This document shows, piece after piece, positions 25,427 through 33,911 of a stretch of DNA of 64,000 nt (the first letter of the stretch is position 1; each line of letters begins with the position of its first letter). The notes under the pieces were generated by a model that worked only from the letters and a program-made list of their open reading frames with translations, did not search any database and was not told where the DNA came from. The DNA comes from JBGSMF01 sp964651475 (GTDB lineage Bacteria > Chloroflexota > Anaerolineae > Fen-1058). The stretch is from the NCBI GenBank assembly GCA_964651475.1, contig CAZYXV010000001.1, positions 186,001-250,000 on the forward strand. Direction: 5' to 3'. The translations under genes were made by a program, and so were the position numbers.

Positions 25427-27655
25427 ATGTATACTCATGGACAAACCATTACCGTGACGGTCGAAAGCGTTTTGCCCTTTGGCGTTTTTGTACGCCTGGA
25501 AGATGGCGCCCGCGCTTATATCCGCCGTCGAGAGTTGACCCTGTCCGGCGATATAGCCCCCCAGAACCTGGTTTCGGCCGGCCAGCAGTTAAGGGCCGCC
25601 ATTACCAAGCTGGCCAGTTCCGAATCGCTTATGGAACTCAGCGTGCGAAATGCCTTGCCGGACCCCTGGCAAGAGTTTGCGCATCACAGGCCAGGGGATG
25701 TGGTGACCGCGACCGTCAAAAACCTCTTTCCAGACTGGGTCTTTGCCGAGATTGTACCGGGAGTGGACGGCCAAATTCTTCTCAGGGAATTGGCTGCGTG
25801 GCAAGTCGCACAGCCGGAGGACGTGGTTTGGCCAGGTGATTGTGTGGAAGCTGTGATTACCCACCTTGACGTGCCAGCCAAGCGAGTGCAGTTGAGCATC
25901 CGCCGAAGGCTGGAACAGTTGGCTCAAGTGGAAACCATTGCGGAGCATCTGTACCAAAAAGCAAAAGACAGGTCGCTAGAAGATGAACCGACAGAAGAAA
26001 GCAAGCTGGCAGCATCAAAAGCGCCACAGCAAGACAAGGTGGAATTGGCTGGCCCCATTTTGGTCGTCGAAGATCACGATGCGGTGCGGGAGCCTTTGGT
26101 CAGATGGCTGGTAGAGCAAGGGTGTTCCGCTCAAGGGGCAGACACGGCGGTCAAAGCCCTGTCTCTATGCCGCGAGCATGCATTCGGGCTGATCATTGTG
26201 GATCTGGGGCTGCCAGGAGTGGACGGCATGAGCCTCGTCCGGCAACTGGGGGAGGCGGGCGTCAGTGCGCCGGTCGCCGTCATGAGCGGCCCGGAGCTGA
26301 TCGCGGGCCAATGGGCCGAGCTTGAGACGTGGGGAGTCGCGGCAGCATTTGCCAAGCCGCTGGATCTGGACGAAATACAGGGTGTGTTGGTGCAAGTGGG
26401 CAAGGGCGAAAGGCCGGCGCTAACTTTGGGAAGCGCCCAGGTCACTCCTCTGGCGACTGCTCAGTCGTTTCAACGATTGACCGATATTATGCGTTCCGGG
26501 CAATCTCTGGCAGAGCGATTCCGTCAAGGGCTGGAACAACTCGTCCGCGACACGCGGGGCCAGGCCGGCCTGATCTTTCACATGGATCGGGTTTCTCAAC
26601 AGGTTTCTGTCGTTGCCTGTGCGGGACACGTTGGCTTGAATGAGGAGGCCATTTACAAGCTGGTAGATAGCCCCGTAAAAGACATTATTGTGGAAGGAGG
26701 AATGGTCTGGGAAAACCGGGTTTCATCAGAGCGAACGGGCCGCTTTCGTAAACTGATGGACTTGCTTCCGTTTGAATCGTGCATTGGGCTGCCGCTTCAG
26801 GCCGGCGGCCAGGTCGAGTACGCGCTGTTTCTTTTTAACACTGAAGCCGATGCTTTCTCGCGCTATCGCCTGAGAGACGCCCTGGCAGCCGCCAGCCTCT
26901 TTAGCGTGGCGCTGGAAAGTCAAATCCTGGACGAGCGCGTTCAATCGCTAGGCCGTACTTTGCTCAGCGGTCACCTGGCCGCCGGCTTTGGGCACGAAGT
27001 CTATAACAAGGTGTCGGGGTTAGACCTTCAATTGCGCAATGTGGCTTCGGATTTCAATCGCTCGGCGCTCGGGGCGGGGCGAAGCGAGCCGTTTGACCAA
27101 CAAGTCCAGAAAGGGCTTGAGCAGGCGATGGGAATCGCTGCCAGTCTCAAGCGCACGGTGGAGGATTTTCAGCGGCTGATGCGTACCGAAGAAGAACGGA
27201 GCGTGGATGTGAACCTGGTGATCCGCCAGGCTGAAACACAGGTGCGTCCATTGGCGCTCCGTGTAAAGGTAAGCATCCGGCTCGAGTTAGACGCCGATTT
27301 GCCTCTCGTTGCAGCAAGCAACATTCGCTTGCAACACGTCTTTTTAAACCTGATGCTCAACGCCGTTCAACACATGGAACATAAACCAGATGCCCGGCGT
27401 GTGTTGACCGTATCTACAATTTGCACGCGAAACAATCCTCCCGGTGTGCAGGTTCGCTTTTCGGATACAGGGCCTGGAATTCACCGGCAACTGTGGGACA
27501 AGATTTTTGCGCTGGGCTTTACCAGCCGGCCGGGAGGATCGGGACTTGGGCTTTACCTGGCTCGCAGCCTGGTAGAATCCATGGGGGGGCGGATCGGGGT
27601 AGAAGCCAGCCTGGTTCCCCTGGGCAGCACATTTCTGGTCGAGCTGCCGGCGTAA
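25427..27655 (+). CDS. Hybrid histidine kinase with two N-terminal S1 RNA-binding domains
   Basis: The order is S1 domain (about residues 1-75, TVTVESVLPFGVFVRLEDGA), second S1 (85-160), linker, receiver (209-325; phosphoacceptor Asp259 in IIVDLGLPG, Lys in FAKPLD), GAF-like region (345-510) and histidine kinase core. The core has the H-box GHEVYNK with His523, the N-box NLMLNAVQH, DTGPGI and SGLGLYLARS. No membrane span is seen, so it is cytoplasmic. S1 input on a kinase is unusual and points to sensing of RNA or ribosome state. The start is uncertain (ATG at 25361, 25403 or 25427); I prefer 25427, where the S1 fold begins. A TACAAT ends 6 nt upstream and would allow a leaderless message, but no -35 is seen. 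It is 21 nt from the next kinase. Confidence 0.85.
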   Translation: MYTHGQTITVTVESVLPFGVFVRLEDGARAYIRRRELTLSGDIAPQNLVSAGQQLRAAITKLASSESLMELSVRNALPDPWQEFAHHRPGDVVTATVKNLFPDWVFAEIVPGVDGQILLRELAAWQVAQPEDVVWPGDCVEAVITHLDVPAKRVQLSIRRRLEQLAQVETIAEHLYQKAKDRSLEDEPTEESKLAASKAPQQDKVELAGPILVVEDHDAVREPLVRWLVEQGCSAQGADTAVKALSLCREHAFGLIIVDLGLPGVDGMSLVRQLGEAGVSAPVAVMSGPELIAGQWAELETWGVAAAFAKPLDLDEIQGVLVQVGKGERPALTLGSAQVTPLATAQSFQRLTDIMRSGQSLAERFRQGLEQLVRDTRGQAGLIFHMDRVSQQVSVVACAGHVGLNEEAIYKLVDSPVKDIIVEGGMVWENRVSSERTGRFRKLMDLLPFESCIGLPLQAGGQVEYALFLFNTEADAFSRYRLRDALAAASLFSVALESQILDERVQSLGRTLLSGHLAAGFGHEVYNKVSGLDLQLRNVASDFNRSALGAGRSEPFDQQVQKGLEQAMGIAASLKRTVEDFQRLMRTEEERSVDVNLVIRQAETQVRPLALRVKVSIRLELDADLPLVAASNIRLQHVFLNLMLNAVQHMEHKPDARRVLTVSTICTRNNPPGVQVRFSDTGPGIHRQLWDKIFALGFTSRPGGSGLGLYLARSLVESMGGRIGVEASLVPLGSTFLVELPA

Positions 27656-27676
27656 AAGAGCGGGGAGAACAAGCCG

Positions 27677-30600
27677 ATGAATGAAGAGCGTTTGCATGTT
27701 CTGGTGCTCGACGACGAAACGAGCCTGCGCGAGCCGCTGGCCCAATACTTGCAAAACAACTTTGGCTATCACGTGCAAGCCGCCGCCAACGGCGAACAAG
27801 CGATCGAGTTAATGAAAGCCGCCTCAGGGCGCTACGACGTGGCTTTGATTGATCAACTTCTCATGCCCGGGCCGGACGGCGTACAAGTGATGCAGGAATT
27901 TAAACGGCTCTACCCAGAGGTAGAATGTATCATTTTCACCGGATGGGGCAGCGAGCATCGGCAACGCGCACTTCAAGCGGGCGCGTTCCGTTACCTGGAA
28001 AAGCCCTTCGACTATGACGAACTGGCCATGCTCATCCGCACGGCCGCACAACAGGTGCGCCTGCGCGCCATCAGCCGGGACGTTCTTTCCAAGCTGGACG
28101 TGGACCAGGTGTTGGCAAAAATCACCGCGGCGGCTTGTTCCCTGGCTCTGGCCGACGAAGCGACGATTGTGCTTTTAGATAAAGCCTCGAACAAGCTTCT
28201 AGTGCATGCCGAGACGACCTACCCGGTAGAACAATGCTGGCACAGACATTTCAAAGATCAAAGACTGTCTATGGAGATCATTCACTCTGGCCAGGTTGTC
28301 TCTGTGCCAGACATTGGTCGCGATGATCGAGCAGACCCTAAATTTGCCCGATCCGGCATTTGCTCTTTTATCGGCGTGCCGACTCCCGGAGAGGGCGGGA
28401 ACCTGGGAGTGCTGTACGTGTACAGCAAGAAACCAGGCCATTTTGACAATTGGGGGACCGTGGCGTTGGTGCAAACGCTGGCCGGGCACGCCGGTCTGGC
28501 CATTGCCAATGCCCAGGCCGTTCGTCAGATTCGCGCTCACGCCAGTTACATGGAGAAATTGGTACAGGCCGGGCAGGGATTTACCCAAGCGACCAAACTA
28601 GAAGACCAATTAGCTCTGGCGTGGGATTTTGCACGCGAACAACTCCAGGTTTCCACGTTTTTCATTGCCTTGTATGACAAGGCAACCGACATGCTCACTT
28701 TTCCTCTCTTTTACGACAAAGGACAAGCCATCTCGGTGCAAGGTAGGCGCCTGGGGACAGATCGCGCCAGCTGGGGGATCAGCGGATACGTTGCCAAGAC
28801 GGGAGAAGAGCATCATTGGCCTACTGGAGAAGCGCAGACGGCCGAGTGCACATCTCTGGGCATCACCCCATCACGAGTCGGAGACCCCTGCCAATCTTGT
28901 TTTTACTTACCGCTTAAAACCGGTGGGCAGACGACTGGCGTGATTTCCATCCAGAGTTACACCCCTCGCGCTTTCACGCCGATTTTACTGGATGCCTGCC
29001 GGGCGTTGGGCAGCCAGTTAGCCGTTGCATTGGAAAATGCTCGCCTGTTTTCCGAGTTAACCGAGGCCAAAGAATGGCGAGAGGCCCTGATCGAAAATGC
29101 ATTCGATGCAGTGATTGCCATTGACCAGGAGGGCAAGATTACGACATTCAACCAACGCGCGGAAGAAATGTTGGGCCGGACGGCTCGAGAGATGGCGAAC
29201 AGAACGGTGGCCCCCCTCCACGCGAACGTGGAAAAGGCAAGAGAAATTTTTGACGTGGTGAACCAGAAGGGAACTATCTCAGGGTGGGAAGTGACGCTCA
29301 GGCGCAAAGACGGCGCGCTTGTCCCGGCGCTGCTCTCTGCGACGCTGATTCGAGACAATCAGGGGCGTCCCATCGGGCAGGCCGGCTTTATGCGGGATCT
29401 GCGCCAGGTGAATTTGCTGGAAGAGCGGCTGCGCGCCCTGATACGAGTGAGCCAGGCCATCACCAGCACGCTGGACCTGGATGCTGTGCTGGATCGAGTC
29501 ATCCGCGCCATCCTGACGGCATTCCCCGCAGCGCAGCACGGCGCGATTCATCTCTACGACGAACGGAGCGACACGTTGTGTTTACGGGCCAACACCTTTG
29601 GCTACAGCCCTTCGGCAATTGAAGCGCTGCGCCTAAAGCCGGGCGAAGGCATTACGGGCTGGGTGTTCCAACACAAGCAGCCAGTGGCGGCAGATGCTCC
29701 CCTATGCGATCCCCGTTACAAACGGATTGACCATCCAGAGGTGCTGAATCACAAGTCCATCATCTGTGTGCCGCTCCAGGTGCGCAATCACGTCATCGGC
29801 ACCTTGTCGCTAGATAACCTGGATATTTCGGGGGCGTTCCATGCGGATGACCTGGGGCTGCTCACCACCTTTGCCGAACAGGTCGCCATTGCCATTGACA
29901 ACGCCCGCCGCATGGAGGAACTGGAGCAACTGCGCCAGGCGGCAGAGACCATGTCACGCGCCGCCATAGAACCTCGCCGGGCTTTGCAGCAAATTGTGGA
30001 AAGCGCCAGCCAGGTGCTACACGCCGACTCGGCGGCGATATGGTCCTACGACGAGGTGCGAAACAGATTCGTTTCGGAAGAATTGGCCGCGGTGAACATT
30101 CCCCGGGATACGCTGGAGAAATTCAGGGAAGAAGAAACCCAGCCCGGTCGAACAGCGGACGCCGTGATGAGCCGGAAATACGCGGCGGTGACGGATATCT
30201 CGCAATCAGAGGATGACTTTTTGGGCGCGTCTACCTGCGAACTGTTTGACCGCATTGGCGTCCAGAGTTTTCAGGGCATCGCGCTGCAAGTGGGGGACGA
30301 AAAGCTGGGGGTGCTGTACGTGAACTATAACCGCCCTCGCACCTTTGACGAGAACGACAAGGCGGTGCTGCAAATGTTCGCCAATCACGCGGCATTGGCC
30401 CTCAAGAACGCCCGGCTGCTGGATCAGGTGAGCAAAGCGCGAGACACGGCCAAAGTGGTGGCGGCAGTCAGTGCGCTGGGAGATCCCCAGCCCCCCCTGG
30501 ACTCGATTGTGCATGGCACCCTGGCGGCGCTCGGCTGTGATGCGGTGGTTCTGTACACGTACAACCAGGAACAGGATGATTTCGGCTTCCCGCCCGCTAT

Positions 30601-32710
30601 GGCGGGTGTGCGCGACGAAGGTGAGGTGCTCAAGCTCGGGCGAATGTTGGCGCACTCTTTGGTTCGCAAGATTCTGGCGCTTGGGAAAGTTCACGAGGCC
30701 GAAGACGCGCGCTCCGATGCGTTGATGCGCGGAGGCTTTGTTCATCGAGAGGGCATCCAATCGTCTGCGGGAATCCCCTTGCTGGTGGGAGATCACAAAG
30801 TGGGTGTGATGTTCGTCAACTACCGTTCCCGCCATCGTTTCACAGCCGACGAGATGGCTAATATCGAGATGTTTGCCCATCAGGCCGCCGTGGCGATCCG
30901 GAATGCGCAATTGTATAGCGACGTGAAACATCGCAACATCCAGCTTCAAACAGCCGCCCGAGTGTCCAAGTCAACCAGCACGATCCTCGACCCCGAGACA
31001 CTGATGAAAGAAGCTGTCAAGTTAATCCGCGAGGGATTCGATTTCTATTACGTCGGCCTGTTCCTGGCCGACGAGGCTCATAAAGATGCAGTGCTGCGCG
31101 CCGGCACAGATGGGGCCGGCTTGAAAATGCTCGAAGAGAAGCACAGGCTGGCCATAGGCGGACGGTCTATGATAGGGCAATGTATCGAGAACGCGCGAGC
31201 GCGCATTGCGCTGGACGTTGGCACAGAGGCGATACGGTTTGAAAATCCACATCTGCCCAAGACCCGCTCCGAGATGGCCCTGCCGCTGATCCATCGCGGC
31301 CGGTGCATCGGCGCGTTGACGGTGCAAAGCACCCAGGTCGCCGCTTTCACCCAAGGCGACATCGCCGTCTTGCAAACCATGGCCGACCAGCTGGCCATTG
31401 CCATCGAGAATGCGCGTTTATACCAGGCCGAGCAGCGGCGCATCCAAGAGTTATCCGGCTTGAACAGCATTTCACAGACTATCCGCCTGCTCACCGATAT
31501 CCAGCAAGTGTACCGCGAGGTAAACAGGAGCGTAGCGCAACTGGCCGGCGCGGCAATGTGCGCCGTCTTGCTCTACGATCAAACTCAAGAAATGCTGATT
31601 TGCCAGTTGCCTATGTACGGCGTGCCGGACGAGATTGGCCCGCGATACAAGGTATCTGTGGGCCAGGGTCAAACGGAGGCCATCTGGGCGCAAGAAGACT
31701 ATTTAATCCTCAACGACGTTGGGGAGCATCCGCTGGTGGCTGCGCTGGGATTAAAGGAACTGGCCCGCGACGCAGGCTTGCGTAATACATTGTTGATCAA
31801 GTTGATGGTGGGCAACCGGAACATTGGCGTCATTCAGGCTTCTAACAAACTGGATGGCACACCCTTTGGTGAAGACGACGCCCGCCTGCTGTGCATTTTT
31901 GCCGGGCAGGCGGCGGCGGTTATTGAAAACGCCCAGCTGTACGAGGAACTGAAGCGCAGCCAGGGCATCATTGGCGCTCGAACGGCTCTGGCATGGATGG
32001 GAATGACCAGCAGCACGTGGCGGCACGCGATTGACAAGCACGCCCTAACGATTCGGGAACTGGCGCAACTGCTTCGCCGCGATTGGGAGCGGGCGACGCT
32101 TGCTTCTGACGCCAAGATAAGCGAGCGGATCGCTACCATCGAACGATTGGCGACGCAAATCCTGGACAAACCCATCACGCCGCCGCTTTCCACCGAAGCC
32201 GGGCTGACGTCGGTACCCTTGAGCGCGCTTATCAGCGAGCGGGCCAGGCAGTTGTGGCAAAATGATCCATACAAAAAAATAACTCTCCGGCTCGATGTGC
32301 ACATCAGCGACAACGTCACTGTGCGGGCCAGCCCAGAATGGCTGCGGCGGGCCTTTGACATATTGATAGATAACGCCGTTACGGCTGTCAGTGGTTGCCC
32401 CGCGCAAGAAATTACCGTTGGCGCGCGCGCCGCGTTTGGAGGCATTGAAGTATTTGTAGTGGACACCGGGCCGGGCATCCCTGAAAAAATACGCTCCAAG
32501 ATTGGCCTGGAATACATTGAAAAACCTCAAGATGCCGAGGGGTTAGGGATGGGTTTGCTGATGGCGCAAACCATCGTACAAACTTTTGGAGGCGAAATCC
32601 GGGTGGGCGCCACCGGCCCAACCGGCACGACGATGATTATTTGGCTGCCCGTACAGGAACCTGGCGAAAGCCAGTCACTTTTGCCCCCCCATCTGAACGC
32701 TACGGAGTGA
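27677..32710 (+). CDS. Receiver-GAF(x7)-PAS sensor histidine kinase
   Basis: This 1677-residue cytoplasmic protein begins with a receiver (DDE near residue 12, acceptor Asp59 in LIDQLLMPG, LEKPFD). GAF-type domains start near 140, 290, 585, 750, 915, 1085 and 1255, with one PAS domain at about 465-580 (ENAFDAVIAIDQEGKI). A helical dimerisation region has WRHAIDKHALTIREL near 1450, and an ATPase core ends the protein (DILIDNAVTAV; VDTGPGIPE; GLGMGLLMAQ). The dimerisation His lies in an atypical motif; this WRHxI form recurs, from memory, in kinases near EAD systems. The seven GAFs suggest integration of many small-molecule or redox cues. AGCGGGGAGAA precedes the ATG. The next gene starts 8 nt on. 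Confidence 0.87.
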   Translation: MNEERLHVLVLDDETSLREPLAQYLQNNFGYHVQAAANGEQAIELMKAASGRYDVALIDQLLMPGPDGVQVMQEFKRLYPEVECIIFTGWGSEHRQRALQAGAFRYLEKPFDYDELAMLIRTAAQQVRLRAISRDVLSKLDVDQVLAKITAAACSLALADEATIVLLDKASNKLLVHAETTYPVEQCWHRHFKDQRLSMEIIHSGQVVSVPDIGRDDRADPKFARSGICSFIGVPTPGEGGNLGVLYVYSKKPGHFDNWGTVALVQTLAGHAGLAIANAQAVRQIRAHASYMEKLVQAGQGFTQATKLEDQLALAWDFAREQLQVSTFFIALYDKATDMLTFPLFYDKGQAISVQGRRLGTDRASWGISGYVAKTGEEHHWPTGEAQTAECTSLGITPSRVGDPCQSCFYLPLKTGGQTTGVISIQSYTPRAFTPILLDACRALGSQLAVALENARLFSELTEAKEWREALIENAFDAVIAIDQEGKITTFNQRAEEMLGRTAREMANRTVAPLHANVEKAREIFDVVNQKGTISGWEVTLRRKDGALVPALLSATLIRDNQGRPIGQAGFMRDLRQVNLLEERLRALIRVSQAITSTLDLDAVLDRVIRAILTAFPAAQHGAIHLYDERSDTLCLRANTFGYSPSAIEALRLKPGEGITGWVFQHKQPVAADAPLCDPRYKRIDHPEVLNHKSIICVPLQVRNHVIGTLSLDNLDISGAFHADDLGLLTTFAEQVAIAIDNARRMEELEQLRQAAETMSRAAIEPRRALQQIVESASQVLHADSAAIWSYDEVRNRFVSEELAAVNIPRDTLEKFREEETQPGRTADAVMSRKYAAVTDISQSEDDFLGASTCELFDRIGVQSFQGIALQVGDEKLGVLYVNYNRPRTFDENDKAVLQMFANHAALALKNARLLDQVSKARDTAKVVAAVSALGDPQPPLDSIVHGTLAALGCDAVVLYTYNQEQDDFGFPPAMAGVRDEGEVLKLGRMLAHSLVRKILALGKVHEAEDARSDALMRGGFVHREGIQSSAGIPLLVGDHKVGVMFVNYRSRHRFTADEMANIEMFAHQAAVAIRNAQLYSDVKHRNIQLQTAARVSKSTSTILDPETLMKEAVKLIREGFDFYYVGLFLADEAHKDAVLRAGTDGAGLKMLEEKHRLAIGGRSMIGQCIENARARIALDVGTEAIRFENPHLPKTRSEMALPLIHRGRCIGALTVQSTQVAAFTQGDIAVLQTMADQLAIAIENARLYQAEQRRIQELSGLNSISQTIRLLTDIQQVYREVNRSVAQLAGAAMCAVLLYDQTQEMLICQLPMYGVPDEIGPRYKVSVGQGQTEAIWAQEDYLILNDVGEHPLVAALGLKELARDAGLRNTLLIKLMVGNRNIGVIQASNKLDGTPFGEDDARLLCIFAGQAAAVIENAQLYEELKRSQGIIGARTALAWMGMTSSTWRHAIDKHALTIRELAQLLRRDWERATLASDAKISERIATIERLATQILDKPITPPLSTEAGLTSVPLSALISERARQLWQNDPYKKITLRLDVHISDNVTVRASPEWLRRAFDILIDNAVTAVSGCPAQEITVGARAAFGGIEVFVVDTGPGIPEKIRSKIGLEYIEKPQDAEGLGMGLLMAQTIVQTFGGEIRVGATGPTGTTMIIWLPVQEPGESQSLLPPHLNATE

Positions 32711-32718
32711 CATATCGG

Positions 32719-33102
32719 ATGGGAAACTATTCTTTTTTGCTCATTGGCGAAAATACCGAGACGCAATGGCCGCTGGTCTTGCAGCGGGCGCTGGCACCTT
32801 TGGGCAAATTGCACACCGCGCCCGAAGACCAGGCCATCGAAGCCATTCGTCTGGCCCACTATGACGTGGTAGTTATAGACGCGGGGGCGGTGCGCGACCC
32901 GGCCGCGTTGACGTCTTGCCTCCGAACACAGCAACCCGACCTGCGCATTATCATCGCCACGGCGTCGCCGACCTGGCAGCGCGCGCGCAAGGCGCTGCAA
33001 GCCGGCGCCGCCGACTATATTCGCAAGTCATTGGACGAGCGAGAATTGTATTCCAAAATCCAGGCCGTGCTTCAAGTTCCACCGCCGCCCTGGCCGCGTT
33101 AA
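32719..33102 (+). CDS. Stand-alone degenerate receiver-domain protein
   Basis: A 127-residue single-domain protein with the alpha/beta pattern of a response-regulator receiver. The acceptor aspartate is present (VVVIDAG), as are the switch Thr (IIIATAS) and the conserved Lys (YIRKSLDE). The acidic metal-binding pair at the end of strand 1 is replaced by GENTE, so Mg-dependent phosphorylation may be weak or absent. It starts 8 nt after the big kinase and shares its transcript; GGAG lies upstream of the ATG at 32719. It may be a phosphate sink, an allosteric partner or a connector in the cascade. Confidence 0.8.
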   Translation: MGNYSFLLIGENTETQWPLVLQRALAPLGKLHTAPEDQAIEAIRLAHYDVVVIDAGAVRDPAALTSCLRTQQPDLRIIIATASPTWQRARKALQAGAADYIRKSLDERELYSKIQAVLQVPPPPWPR

Positions 33103-33206
33103 GGCCCGGGACTAGACGTGCCCGTGTGCAACTCGCAATGCTCGTATTGCGGCGCCAGTTGCGGAAAAGTCGTTTATTCCCAACCTGGGCTTGCAGGAGA
33201 GGTCTT

Positions 33207-33911
33207 ATGGCTAAAGCGACGATCCTTTTTGCGGACAACGATTTGGACTTTATCAGGACTCGCTCCGAGTTTCTGGAGCAAGAAGGCTACTTGACCGTCC
33301 CGGCCGCCAATCTAACCGAGGCCAGAAGAAAGCTGGAACTGGGAAGCATAGACCTGGCCATCATAGACATCCGGCTAAATGACGACGACGATGAAAAGGA
33401 CATTAGCGGTTTGAGCCTGGCCCGCGAAGTGGCGCGCGCCGTACCCAAGATTATTCTGACGGGCTTTCCCAGTTACGAATATGTTCGCCAGGCATTAAAG
33501 CCCCAATTGACTGGCTGGCCGGTTGCCATAGATTTCGTGACCAAGCAAGAAGGCCCGGAAGCGCTGGTGCAGGCTATACAATGTGCACTGGATAGACCCC
33601 TTGGCGCGTGGAAGCCAGCGCCGGCCCCGCAGGAGGAAGAATCTTTGCGTCACAAACAATTGGCCCAGTTGCGCCAGAATCTTGTCGATAGCTTTAGCGA
33701 CGACGAGCTGCGCACACTATGTTTTGACCTTGGAGTGGATTACGACACCCTGCCTTCGGGAGGAAAGGAAGGGACAGCGCGAGAACTGGTAGCATATCTT
33801 GAACGCAGGAGACGCCTCTTGGATTTGATTGACCTGTGCCGCCAGCGACGCCCCAACGTCTTGTGGGAATTGGATAAAAGCCACCAGGGAGCCAACGCAT
33901 GTCCAAAATAA
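33207..33911 (+). CDS. Receiver fused to a Death-like effector-associated domain (EAD)
   Basis: The 234-residue protein has an N-terminal receiver (about 1-130; FADNDLDF, acceptor in IIDIRLNDDDDEKD, ILTG, TKQEGPEAL). From about 150 it has a helical module with LRQNLVDSFSDDELRTLCFD followed by LGVDYDTLPSGGKEGTAREL and a VAYLERRRRLL helix. That module matches, from memory, the EAD7-type effector-associated domains described in bacterial conflict systems by Kaur, Burroughs, Iyer and Aravind. EADs bind each other to bring effectors to sensors. Here the adapter is tied to phosphorelay. GCAGGAGAGG precedes the ATG at 33207. Its end overlaps the next gene by 13 nt. Confidence 0.82.
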   Translation: MAKATILFADNDLDFIRTRSEFLEQEGYLTVPAANLTEARRKLELGSIDLAIIDIRLNDDDDEKDISGLSLAREVARAVPKIILTGFPSYEYVRQALKPQLTGWPVAIDFVTKQEGPEALVQAIQCALDRPLGAWKPAPAPQEEESLRHKQLAQLRQNLVDSFSDDELRTLCFDLGVDYDTLPSGGKEGTARELVAYLERRRRLLDLIDLCRQRRPNVLWELDKSHQGANACPK

